Origin: Pseudovirgaria hyperparasitica
Taxonomy: Eukaryota; Ascomycota; Dothideomycetes; Acrospermales; Acrospermaceae
Length of the DNA stretch: 64,000 bases
Direction of reading: 5' to 3'
Assembly (NCBI RefSeq): GCF_010093815.1
Contig: NW_022985549.1
Coordinates: forward strand, 2,443,494 to 2,507,493
Shown here: piece after piece, positions 22,001-32,274 of the stretch
Layout of the letters: the number at the start of each line of letters is the position of its first letter
Position numbering within the stretch: the first letter of the stretch is position 1
Translations under genes and position numbers: made by a program
Notes under the pieces: generated by a model
What the model saw: only the letters and a program-made list of their open reading frames with translations
The model's database searches: none
Told to the model about the DNA's origin: nothing

Positions 22001-22218
22001 CTTCCGGATCCGTCATGCTAGTCGCGAAAGCCATGTTGATTCGGTAGTTGAGATTCATGCATAGGCCGCATACATACATAGTCCATCCGAACGTCACACC
22101 GAGAACGACTGATCAGCATGTGCGTAAAGCAAGACATGGACATGCCCTTGCAATGATTCCGCATCTGAACGGTAAAGTGAAGCATTCGGACAGCGGCGGG
22201 CGCGGCTGTATGATGATA

Positions 22219-22256
22219 TTCACATACGTACACGCACACGCACACGCACACACCAC
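22219..22256 (+). repeat. CACACG/CA microsatellite
   Basis: Short array of CACACG and CA units starting near ACATACGTACACGCACACG. Confidence 0.7.
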
Positions 22257-22998
22257 CCGGAAAGTCTAAAAGGTTGTTTTCTCAGCCAGTAGACCGGGAT
22301 ATGTTGGATGGAATAGACTGTGAAAGCGCCTACTATGTACAATAATGCAGTAAGCGAGAAGGAATTCTCGGAGAAGCGAGTAATGGAAATGACAAGGGGA
22401 GCGGTGCAAAGCATAATGCAAAAGTAGACGAGAAGAGGATAGACACATTGGTAGCGTAACAAGCCGGTGACGGACGATAGAGACAAGACGGGAAGACAAC
22501 AAGTGAATGCCAAAACCTTCCCGGGTCTTCCAAGTGATTATCCATGGCCAGCACCAGCTCCCGGACTTCCCTCTCGCGCCGTCCCGAGCAGCACTCTTAC
22601 ATGTCCCCTTTACCGCCCTATTCATAAATGGCTATAGTAGACCTCTAGTATATCCACACGCCCGTATTATTCTATGGCTGGTCGTCAATGAATTCGCAGC
22701 AAATTCCAAGGAAACAATCTTGTCTGTCCATTCACTCACTAGTGATGACTCGTTGTTCCCAGATCGGCAGCAGGACAAGACAATACTGCACTGTACACAG
22801 CTAGTACAATAATTGATATAACAGATGATAGTGAACTAGAAGTAGGTATTCACTGTGACCAGGACCCTGGCTGGCGATCAACGCCATACCCGTCGCTTAC
22901 ACGCTGGCTAGGATCCACTGTTGTCACGCGCTGAGCCTGCAATTGGGATTTTCTGCATCACATCACCACGCCATCCCCATCTCCTTTTTCCATATACT

Positions 22999-23047
22999 CC
23001 ACCACCACCACCACTACCATCACCACTATAATCACCACTACCATCGC
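22999..23047 (+). repeat. CCA/CTA trinucleotide microsatellite
   Basis: Interrupted CCA repeat (CCACCACCACCACTACCATCA...) in the probable 5' leader of the Bin3-type gene, about 50 bp before its ATG. Confidence 0.8.
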
Positions 23048-23095
23048 CATCCCCGTATTTCCAGCGCCGTCAGGTCCCAGATCCCAGTGCCCGCC

Positions 23096-24034
23096 ATGAC
23101 CTCGCGGACCACTAACGGCAACTATCGTGGTAACTATCTGCGCCAGCCACCATCCCTTCAAATCTTCACATGCTCTCTCTCTACACACGCTCGTGCCCTC
23201 CACTGACTATCGATTCTTCGTTTCAGCCTACCAAGGTCCCGCACGCCATCAGGGAGCGGCTCCAAATTTGTTGCACGTTCCGGATGCCAGACTGGTGCTG
23301 ATTGCTTCCCTAATCCCGGACATCTTCACCTCCAAGCGCATCCTTGACATTGGCTGCAATACTGGTGTTGTCTCCACCCAGCTAGGTACGTATACGGTGT
23401 ACATACATCTTGATTCACAACCCTAAAGTCACAGGTCGTGGATCGAATTGCTCACTTTTGCCAAGCCATCGATTTCAATGCTGCTTCTGTCCATGGCGTC
23501 GACATCGACTCGTCCTTGATCGACAAGGCAGAATATTACTACCTTCACCGCAGCTCTCGCGTTCTTCCGGCAACTGCTGAGACCGCAAAGGTTCCTGACT
23601 ATTTTCCTTTGTCTGCCGTCCTGGACGCTGGTGTTCGAGCCAAACATGCAAAGGATGACAACGTCTTCTTCGTCGCCGAAGACTGGGTGACTTCGTCTGA
23701 TCATACTGAGACAGCCGGCCCGTTTGACACCATACTCGCGCTCAGTCTTGTCAAGTGGCTGCATCTCAAGCACGGAGATGACGGTCTGCGCAACTTCTTT
23801 GACAAGTGCGCCAGAACCCTGGCTGCCGGTGGCCACCTCGTGATTGAGCCCCAGCCGTGGGTATCGTACGAAAAGGCCATTGCGCAGATGAAGGCCCCAC
23901 AGTACCAGGAAAGCTTTAAAAGCTTGAAGCTGCGACCGGATGACTTTCCCAGGGTGCTGAAAGAAGTTGGATTCGACCTTGTAGCCAGCTCGACGGCCCT
24001 TGCACGAGACATCTTTGTGTACAAAAAGGCATGA
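23096..24034 (+). CDS. Bin3/MePCE-type RNA methyltransferase
   Basis: Three exons (23096-23129, 23227-23385, 23466-24034) give 253 residues. The SAM-binding motif I is RILDIGCNTGVVSTQLA, followed by VHGVDIDSSLIDKA. Downstream come FDTILALSLVKWLHLKHGDDGL and the LVIEPQPWVSYEKA segment, which together mark the Bin3 domain. Animal members cap 7SK RNA at the gamma-phosphate, and fission yeast Bmc1 acts with telomerase and U6. Intron 2 (80 nt) is set at acceptor CCAAG 23465: an earlier CACAG acceptor would shift the frame and destroy the conserved GVVSTQLA-IDF join. The N-terminus is shorter than in animal MePCE. RNA substrate here is unknown. Confidence 0.87.
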
Positions 24035-24670
24035 AGCGGTCTGAAGGTGGGAGCCTGCCTGTAGGTAGCAGCGTACGGCAATACCAGATGCCTTCATACG
24101 ACACACGCATAAACGTGGTCACTTGTGCACAGCTTGAAAAGACTTGGCTGAGACATTCGATATATTCAGTAAGGCTGTAACATCAAGACGTGTGTTGAGA
24201 ATAAAAACACCATGTTCAGCCCTACCACACATACTCCACCAACTCCCTTATCGTGCATCAGCCCGCTATGGCAGTATGACAAGAACAACACTGTGAATAA
24301 GCGACCCTCCCCAATGATCTGATGGCAATAATGAATCTCAAGCTGCTGTTGAACAGCTCATTCTTGCGCTGTCAGCCCAGTCGTCCAGTCCAGTCCAGCC
24401 CATGCATCGTTCCGTCTTGCACTCCTGCTGCTCGCCGCTAATTAGGAGATGCGCTATCGTGCTGTCATCTGATGGGGCCTTGCCAGAACAATCCGACACA
24501 GGCGCGTCACACACTACGTGCGTGCATCCATGGCATGGGACTCTGCAGAGTACGGCTCCGCTTCCCTCAAGCAGTGTATCGCGAGATCAGGGCATCACAG
24601 GGCATCAGGACAGGAATGGTGGTCTACATTCGTGATTCGGTGTTGTTCGCTTAGAGATGTTTGACCTGGA

Positions 24671-24776
24671 CTGGTGGTGTTGTGCTGTGATGTGATGTGT
24701 TGTGTTGTGTTGTGGTGTGTTGTGGTGTGTTTTGGTGTCGTTGGTGTCGTGCTGGCGGGCGGGCGGGCGGACGGGC
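24671..24776 (+). repeat. GTGTT/GTGGT and GGGC low-complexity array
   Basis: A purine/T-rich array of TGTGT, TGTTG and TGGTG units is followed by four GCGG/GGGC units at about 24752-24772. Confidence 0.75.
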
Positions 24777-25310
24777 GAACAGCTCATCATCTGCAGCTGG
24801 AATCCCTGGAGACTTGCATCTGGGCTGCATTACGGCATGGATATGGAGAAAGTTTAGTGAGAAGACGGACTGCAACGGCACTCGAAGCGAGATGTCTTGT
24901 AACAACATCATGAAATTGAAACAATCTTAGAGATCACTCAAGCAACGAAGTCTGGGTATGTCAGAGTAAGTGAATATGTATTGCTGGAGACCAAAACAAC
25001 TGATAGTACCCAGCCAGCGGACTCGAGAAAAGTGCGTATATTACCTACCAACACAGGCAGATACTGTCACGGAAGTACCCGAGGCCCGTTTCTGTCTAGC
25101 GTGCGACAGGAGTGAACACAATCCAAACGACACAGCAACTCAACCCGAACATCCATCCATCAACCCCCTCTGTCGTCTCCAATCTTCTTCCTCCCCTACG
25201 CCCTCCGTCCTCCGTCAATAATGCCATATCTGCAAGACGAATGAGTGTGACTTGCTTTCAAGGAACCCTAGGGCTAGCCACGTAGCGCTGCTGGGCGTCT
25301 GGTGCATTCA

Positions 25311-25874
25311 TCAGCATCTGTCGAATTCAGACTTCAGATGACTGGCATCTTGCCGCCAACTGCACACCACAGCAATCTTCAACCTGCCGTTCATGGCATC
25401 CCGTACCTTTGGAGCGATTACGCTCCGGCCCGTCACAGGCGGAGGAGTCGAGGTAGCCCTGAAATAGAGGTGAATGGTCGTTTGTGCAAATGCAGCATAA
25501 CTTGACCCTACCTCGCCCAAATCAATCGGCTTTGTTGATGGGATCGTTGTCGGACGGCGCAGTACGCCAATCTTGTGCTTCAGATGGTCAATCGACACAA
25601 CCATGTTCACAGTCCGGGGCGCCCGGGCCCATTCTGCCATCTGCTCCATGTCCTGCAGGGCTGCAGTCAGCATGCAGCTATCGATGCCAGCAGTTCGCAC
25701 AGGAGCCGGACGACACTTCATGGGGAAGCTGTTCCATCGTGGAGCTCTGTATTGGCTCCAGACTGTAGGGCCCGGATTGACACGACAGTCTTGTTTCCTC
25801 TGTATCAAGGGTCGACGCGGCGTACATAAATCGTCACTTGGTAGTGTCTCTTCGACTGTTTGCGTGTTTTCCAT
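25311..25874 (-). CDS. Hypothetical protein, model uncertain
   Basis: An ATG-started minus-strand frame encodes about 187 residues beginning MENTQTVEET. A possible 53-nt intron (25511-25459, GTAGGG...TTTCAG) would replace the tail with a Cys-rich one ending CQSSEV and a different stop near 25330. I recognise no domain. The middle (ALQDMEQMAEWARAPRT) looks helical. Confidence is low for existence and lower for structure. Confidence 0.25.
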   Translation of the reverse strand: MENTQTVEETLPSDDLCTPRRPLIQRKQDCRVNPGPTVWSQYRAPRWNSFPMKCRPAPVRTAGIDSCMLTAALQDMEQMAEWARAPRTVNMVVSIDHLKHKIGVLRRPTTIPSTKPIDLGEVGSSYAAFAQTTIHLYFRATSTPPPVTGRSVIAPKVRDAMNGRLKIAVVCSWRQDASHLKSEFDRC

Positions 25875-26713
25875 TGTGCTTTCGACAGCATCCACTTGGT
25901 ACCTGTCTACTGCTTCCACGTTCCGGTGTTATTTAATACTTAATACGTTGTGTCGGTCGGTGCCATCTGCGACAGGTCCGCTTGAATCCCTATCTACCAC
26001 CTCAACACCAACCAGCTACGCAAATAGCTCCAGTAAGAAGTTCACAATCACTCGCAGATGACATGCTTCTCAAGACCCTTGCCGGAAGCGTGCATGTGTG
26101 ATGAGAAACAAGCGGGTACTGACATGCATAGGGCGTCCCTCCGTCGAATCAAAGCCGTTGCTAACGCCCATTGAAACGCGTCTTGCAACTCTCGAACCAG
26201 TGTACAAATTACTCAGTACTACCTCGAGAACGAGTTTCTTGCACTCGAAAGATCCGAGAAAAAGAATTCGCTTGTGCACTCGCGCTTGCACACTCGAGCA
26301 ATCGCTTGACTTCGCACGAGTAACCCTTTAGCCCCCCGTCTAGGCGCGTCAGCTTATGTTACTTGGAAGAACTCCGCTTTGGCAAATGAGAGCGTGATAT
26401 TGACATAGTACATGCATCTCGCTGTTTTCGCTGTACATGCCTTGGACAGTCGAGACTCTGTCCACGAAATCCGTTAAGACTCGATCGATCTCTTGAGTGC
26501 CCCTAGGCCTTCTCCAGTTTGTCGCCAGGAGGTCGAGGTTATCAATACACCGAGGGCGTCGCTTCATACTGCAAGACTCTTCGAAATTCAATGGAAGCCG
26601 TAGCACCAGACCTTGAAAAACGACAAACAAAGAAACCCAGAAGAAGAACCAGAAATTGAGTGCCTCTACAGACCATCCCCAATTGGCTGAACAGAGCGCA
26701 CATATCGCCCAGC

Positions 26714-27709
26714 ATGCCTCCTGACCGCTCCTCGTTCACCGCCCTCAACATCCCCTCTCCACAGATTCCCTCCTGGATGGGCTCCTTCTCCCTCTCCGCG
26801 CCTCCCAACACAGATCTCTGGCGCAAACCCCCCGCGCAAAACATCTCCACCGCGCCCATCCTCTTCACCTCTCTCCGCCAGCCCTTCATCGCCGCCGAAG
26901 TCACCGTCTCAGCAGACTGGGAACTCGAATGGGATCAGGGCGGCCTGGTCATATTCGCCGGCAGTCCGCAAGGCCATCGAAGCCACCCCTCAGACACCCC
27001 CTCGAACACACCAACCACCATACCACAACCCCAAACCGAACAATCCCCCTCCGCACCACCACCACCACCACCCCCCGCCTACGCCTCCCCAAACGCCCCC
27101 AAATGGGTCAAACTCGGCCTCGAATACACCTCCGGCCACCCGCACGCCTCCACCGTCGTCGCCACCTCCGACGGCGCAGACTGGTGCCTCTCCGCCCTAC
27201 CCCAAGCCTACGCCCTCGCCCGCCGCGCCGACCTCCGCATCAAAATGGAACGCATCGGCTACGCCCTCTGGCTCTGGTACCTCGACGACTCCATGCAGCC
27301 AACCTGTCACCCTCCACCTCCCCCTCCCCCTCCTCCAATCTACTCCCCCTCATCCACACTTCCCCCGCCGGTGGTATACCCCCCCACACACGGCCCTGGC
27401 GCGCCCCAAGTCGTGATGATGCCGTTCGACGCCCGTGCTCCCCCGCCCGGGTATCCGGGTGGTGCGCTGCTGTCGCCGCCTCCGCCCCCGCCGCCCCCGC
27501 CGCCTGGCGTGTGGAGGAAGTTGCGGGAGGTGACGTGGTTTTTCTGGGGCGTGGAGGATAAGGCTGTGCGGGTGGGTGTGTATGCTTGTAGGCCTGTTGC
27601 TGGGGGTGCTGGGGGTGCGGGTGCGGGGAGGGGAGGGGTAGGTGGGAGTATGCGCAGGGCGGAGTGTAGGGAGTTGTGTGTTGAGTTTGAGGGGTTGGAG
27701 ATGTATTGA
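26714..27709 (+). CDS. DUF1349-like protein with polyproline insertions
   Basis: A single exon of 331 residues. I chose ATG 26714 (MPPDRSSF); the open frame upstream has no other ATG. The segments FTALNIPSPQIPSWMGSFSL, FIAAEVTVSADWELEWDQGG, WVKLGLEYTSGHPHASTVV and WCLSAL...LRIKMERIGYALWLW follow the order of a DUF1349 concanavalin-like beta-sandwich, the family of yeast Ree1 (regulation of enolase 1). The final strand WFFWGVEDKAVRVGVYAC comes after a large insertion. Three runs of seven to ten prolines interrupt the fold, which is unusual for the family. A Gly-rich segment precedes the C-terminal CRELCVEFEGLEMY. Function unknown; possibly carbohydrate binding by fold only. Confidence 0.78.
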   Translation: MPPDRSSFTALNIPSPQIPSWMGSFSLSAPPNTDLWRKPPAQNISTAPILFTSLRQPFIAAEVTVSADWELEWDQGGLVIFAGSPQGHRSHPSDTPSNTPTTIPQPQTEQSPSAPPPPPPPAYASPNAPKWVKLGLEYTSGHPHASTVVATSDGADWCLSALPQAYALARRADLRIKMERIGYALWLWYLDDSMQPTCHPPPPPPPPPIYSPSSTLPPPVVYPPTHGPGAPQVVMMPFDARAPPPGYPGGALLSPPPPPPPPPPGVWRKLREVTWFFWGVEDKAVRVGVYACRPVAGGAGGAGAGRGGVGGSMRRAECRELCVEFEGLEMY

Positions 27710-28644
27710 TATGGAATTAGGAGGAAAGAGGAAAGAAAGCAGGGGGTTGAGGGGTGGAAGGGGGAGATGGGAGAGAGGGGGAGAGAGCAAGGCAATACCA
27801 CGTCGGAAGGACCGTTCTTTTTCATTATTGCACGCATACATATACGTACCTCCTAAGCTGCGGGACTGCAAGATCTATATTCATTCATATTCCTACTACA
27901 TCGTATAATCGTCCTTATAATCCCCCCTTCAACCATGATTCCATGTGCATCGACATCATTCCCACCGTCTACGACCTCTATGGTTGATATATTCCCAGCC
28001 ACGATAGGATATTGCAATGTTGGCTTTTGTCGAATCGCTGGAATTGGTGGCATTGGTAGGTATAAGGACTTTGGGTGGACGGGTAGGAGGTAAAAGGTGT
28101 AGTTTGTGCATTGGGTTTTAGTTGTATCTTGCACGTAGTTTCGCTTTGTTCTTTTCTCTCCTGGTTGATGGATAGGATATCATGTATGATGTTGCCGTGT
28201 TGATACGGAGAGGCATCTGGTTTGGATTGCGGAGCAGGGAGGATGTATTAAAGGGGCACGTTGAACAGTTGAAAAGAGCGTGTGGTGAGCAGAAGTTTTA
28301 ATTTTGGATCTCTCACGCTTTGTTTCGTGGAGTCAGGGGGAGAGCGGCTTCTCTCTGATAATGCCCTGTACGTTGCACCTATTTTACGCCTTTTCTGCCT
28401 CTCTGGCATTCCGTGGCTTTTAGCCTGGTCAACAATCCCTTCTCCGTCCACGATAGCAACAGCAGTAGTGGTGACGCCGGTGGCGCGCGTGTGTGTGTAT
28501 GTTTGGATGAGCAGAGTTCTCCCTCAAACACCACCTGCCTATGCGACGCCCATCCATTCATATAATCCCCATTTTAGGCGATATCCCAGCTAGCAAGCAG
28601 AATGACATCCTATTGCGCCTTCCCTTTCAGCCCAGCCTTTCATT
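27710..28644. other. Spacer, no gene seen
   Basis: Just under 1 kb between two converging genes; it should contain both 3' ends. No supportable coding frame. Confidence 0.6.
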
Positions 28645-29040
28645 TTACCTCTTCTCATACGCCTCCATGGCCTTCTGCAAGTCCTCCAGGCTGTCCTTGT
28701 CGCCGTACGAGTCCATCAACGAGTTGTTCTGCGCTTGCATCGGGTCGGAGCGTCGTGTGCTCTTGAATTCGCTGTTTAGTGCTACAATCGCGGAACCGAC
28801 GACGATGGCGGCTACGGCTGGGAGTACTCTGTGCGTGGCTTGTTAGTGTCTAGCCGAGGCTAAGAAAGGGAGGACAGTGGAAGTGTACATTCGTTTGCCC
28901 ATCGAGGAGCGTGCTACGTGTGTGACGGGTCGTGGTGCTGCTGAGGATGATGATGATGCTCCGGTGTGGACTTGAGCAGCCTGAGCGAGGCGATTTGCGT
29001 GGATGCTTGTGGCGTTCATTGGAGCTGTACTGTCGTGCAT
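28645..29040 (-). CDS. Small single-pass membrane protein, unrecognised
   Basis: Two exons (29040-28889 and 28828-28645) joined by a 60-nt GTACAC...CACAG intron give 111 residues. Starting at MHDSTAP (or MNATSIH seven residues later), an Ala/Ser-rich N-terminal region with few acidic residues precedes SSMGKR, then one hydrophobic helix (VLPAVAAIVVGSAIVAL) and an acidic, helical C-tail (DKDSLEDLQKAMEAYEKR). The join is supported by the uninterrupted helix and tail. The N-terminus could be a mitochondrial presequence. I do not recognise the family. Confidence 0.65.
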
Positions 29041-30077
29041 GTGGGTGATATGCCGAGGCGAAGTAGTGGATTGGATATACGGATGTTTGTTCAGTGTGTG
29101 TGTGTATGTGCCTATGAGCACGGCGACGAATGTTCGGGAGCCAGGAGATATCGTAGGGAAGACCTAGGAGTGTGAAGCAGACGTAGGCGTTTCGTCACAT
29201 CTAACGAACGGGGTGCGTGGGCCAGCGTATATGAGTGAATAATGCCACCAGCAAGGCAGCGGGACCAGCGCCCGTTCCCCGCAACTGCCACAGGCCCCCC
29301 ATAGCCATGGCCATCGCCATCCTCGCAAGGCAAGCAGACCACCGGTACGGACTGTACCAAAGACGGGCCCCGGTATCAACGTAACCAGCAGGTTTCAGCC
29401 TACACGGCCGGGCGCAATGTTCGTCATTCCGGTAGGTTAGCGGGCGGTGGTGTGTGGATCAACAGATGGATAGGCGAGCAGGCGAGAGAGTGGCTGTCAG
29501 CTGCTCGATGAGATCCGGTCTGGGGAACGTGTGGAGCCATGGTCGCGTGTTCGATGTGGGGAGAGTCTGGGGCTGTGAGAGTGTGTCCGGCTTGGTCCGA
29601 GGCTCAGGGGCGCGTCTCACGTGGTTCTCGGCCGGGAGCGTGGATGAAGGATTCGGCATATAGAATGAGGTACCCTGAGTATATAGCTTTGCTCTATCGT
29701 GAGTTGTTGTAGAGCGGGTCTCGTTGGAGGCGTCGTAGCGGATGAATATGAAGATGTGAAGTGGTAGAACTGTTGGAAGACTGGCTGAAAGAGCGATGGA
29801 AAGTCTAGAGACAAAATAATTGTGGGACTCGGTTGCTCCTCCATCGAGCTAGCGTGTGTGTATCTTGATGCCTGAGGCCTTCACTCTCCTAATAAATCAA
29901 CTGCAAAGCAGCTGTATGCATCTACAAGGACCATTTTCGGACGACATGGACTTGAAAGTTCACGTGTGGTGGTAAACATAGAGACTGTCTTCAAATATGT
30001 ATGTTTCATGAATCACGGTCGACGGACGAAGGTGAAGCAATCAAGAATAGACTCATCGCACGCTCCAATGCACCAGC
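29041..30077. other. Spacer, no gene seen
   Basis: One kilobase between two divergent genes, expected to hold both promoters. No supportable coding frame. Confidence 0.6.
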
Positions 30078-30924
30078 ATGGTTGAAAGCAGGCTTAACAA
30101 ACGCAATAAATCTACGATCACCACAGCGGCAGGTTTCGCCCTCCTCCTGATCCTGCTCGAACTAAACTACCCGTCTCTTTCCACTCTGAAGAATGTACTA
30201 CGTCCGGGACATAGCAACACAGACTTCGTGACCCGCTCCACACTTCCATCAACCCCCTTAACCACCACACCAGTACCACCATCGATCTGTCGCAGTATAG
30301 ATCACCATTCACATGGACCCACTGCTCCTCGAACACCTCCCAAGACTGGTTCCAAATCTCCTCCGTGGACGCCTGGGATCCCCACATCTTCTCCGCCTCA
30401 TCGTACGCCCTGCTCTCCCCCAGTTCCAGACCACACTGACGTCCATAGCGGCTGGATGCCACAAATGGTCATCACAGGTACATTAAAGCGTAATCTCAGC
30501 ACATGGTCGACCTTGTCCTCAACAGCAACGTTCAATGGAGTCGCGCAGCAGAACTACGACTGGACATATCTCTGCAGTGATGTTCTGGCCGATCGAATGG
30601 GGAAAGTAACGCCTGAGAATGTCGTGGACATGCTAAGGGTAGACAGGAAGGAGACAGGGATGGAATGTCCGCCCAGGGAAGGCTTGACAAGGATTATCAT
30701 CACAGACGTGTTTAGGTTCACAGAAGTAAGTACTGTAGTGTTGCGGAAACGGGTCGGAAATGGCTAATGCGGCGTAGGGGGAGTATACTTGGAATGTGGA
30801 GGTGTTGGGCCCGAAACATGATCGTAAGAGGGTCTTTTGTGTTGATGCGAAGGTGAGGTTGCGGAGTGAGTATGATGACTATATGAGGAGTTTGGAGGGC
30901 ATGAATTGGGATTGGCAGTCTTGA
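30078..30924 (+). CDS. Predicted type II membrane protein, unrecognised
   Basis: Proposed exons are 30078-30172, 30223-30422, 30478-30725 and 30778-30924, giving 229 residues with introns of 50, 55 and 52 nt. The N-terminus has a basic stretch (RLNKRNKS) followed by one hydrophobic helix (AGFALLLILLELNY), as in type II membrane or Golgi proteins. Exon 2 has strong third-position-C codon bias (FTWTHCSSNTSQDWF...). Exons 3-4 encode RIIITDVFRFTE-GEYTWNVEVLG. The last intron has good GTAAGT...GTAG signals; the first two donors (GTCTCT, GTTCCA) are weak and chosen by phase and length. No domain recognised. The exon structure is tentative. Confidence 0.5.
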
Positions 30925-32274
30925 TCGTGACGTGGGTTGTCAGAGGACGTACGCTGTGATATAGTTTGTCACTCAAGAGTCGCCAAAGGGTTAGATTGTG
31001 GATGTGATGGACAACAATGATTGAAATGATAGTCTGACATTGGGTCTCTATTCCCGTCGACGACGACATGAGTGCCCGATTGTTGCACTACTAGTTGTAG
31101 CGCCAGAGTTAGGTCTGCATGCCTGTGGTTATTTAGCACATCGATACAGCTCGGCTTCGTACCATTGCTATACTGATCTCTGTACCCTGTAGATACATTA
31201 ACTCTCGACTTCTATTTATGTATTGACTAAACCCATGACGTTAGAGACTTGGATCTGATAAGATCGATCAGTTAATCTAAAGGATAGCTACTTTAATTGA
31301 CTTATAAGCTGAGGAGAATCTTGAATTGAATTGGATCGATTCATCTACTGCCTACCTTATGGGTGTATCCCTGGGGCACGCCGAAACTCATGACTGCAGT
31401 TACCACGATTTGAACTCTCAAAACTGCTTTGTGCGGCATTCACCCTTGTTTTCTCGCCAAATTCAATTCCCAGAACGTCCATCCTTGCCGTCCAAACTTG
31501 TGGTGATGAAGCCATGGCTCGGAGTGTACAGCTGAACAGGAAGGCTGATAGATCATAGTAATGAACTATGTCGTATCGGATAGAACTACCGGATTGCTAA
31601 GCATGAACAGCGCGTGAGACCCTTGCGGGACAGGCCGTTTTATTGCCGAATGCATGCATCCATTGGATGGATTGGCTAGAGTATGGATCGATTGTGGCTG
31701 CACCCATATCGATCGGACATGCAGCTACAGGCATTATGAGCGGTATTGCATTGTAGTGGGTTGATATGCTGATGCTTAGGATAACAGATGTTGTTCTGCT
31801 TATCTTTGAGAGGGCAAATGCCTTTTATCAATGAAGAGAATAGCCCATCTTCAACCAAAGAATAGATCTACTATACCAAATCCACGCCGACAACGTCATC
31901 AAGGGACACGCGACCGGGTCACGGTCCTAATGCTCACCTCCTAACGTAACTAAGGTAGGGCCGCGCCTCAAACACCTCCGAGCGACCACCCCGCCGCATC
32001 GGGTCCAGGTGATAGACAGTACAAATCTTGGCCCCCCTTGTCCTCTTCATAATACCAAATATACCTACAGTTGGCCTGAGTGTCAAATCGGACCGTCTCC
32101 AGACCATCCAGCAAATTAGGGTGGACTATGGGGTTTTGGTACGTGGCTCTCAGCGTGTGACATAGACCCACTAATTAATGAGCGTGCTGTTTCGCATGCT
32201 ATCTGCATACACTTGATCGTTGCTGACATCAAACAGGCCTCAGCCTTTCCCTTCAACGTCAGACGACGCGCCTC
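30925..32274. other. Spacer upstream of the ClC gene
   Basis: About 1.35 kb, moderately AT-rich, with no supportable gene. The part next to 32274 is the ClC promoter and leader; an upstream 5' exon of that gene cannot be excluded. Confidence 0.55.

Larger units (their letters stand above)
19043..23095. other. 4-kb gene-free interval upstream of velC
   Basis: The longest stretch without a supportable gene. Features seen are an AGC/GCA-rich microsatellite (about 19520-19560), a CA-rich array (about 22219-22256) and a CCA-rich array (22999-23047) just before the Bin3-type gene. The open frames are short, overlapping and without codon bias. It probably holds the velC promoter and a long leader; a non-coding RNA cannot be excluded or shown. 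Confidence 0.55.
24035..26713. other. Spacer with one doubtful ORF
   Basis: Apart from the minus-strand hypothetical frame at 25311-25874 and GT- and GGGC-rich microsatellites at 24671-24776, no gene is evident. Short frames on both strands overlap without codon bias. Confidence 0.5.

Noticed and set aside
30313-30486. Leucine-rich 57-residue ORF in another frame of the type II membrane gene
   Set aside because: Another frame over the same bases has stronger third-position-C bias and fits the exon phases on both sides.
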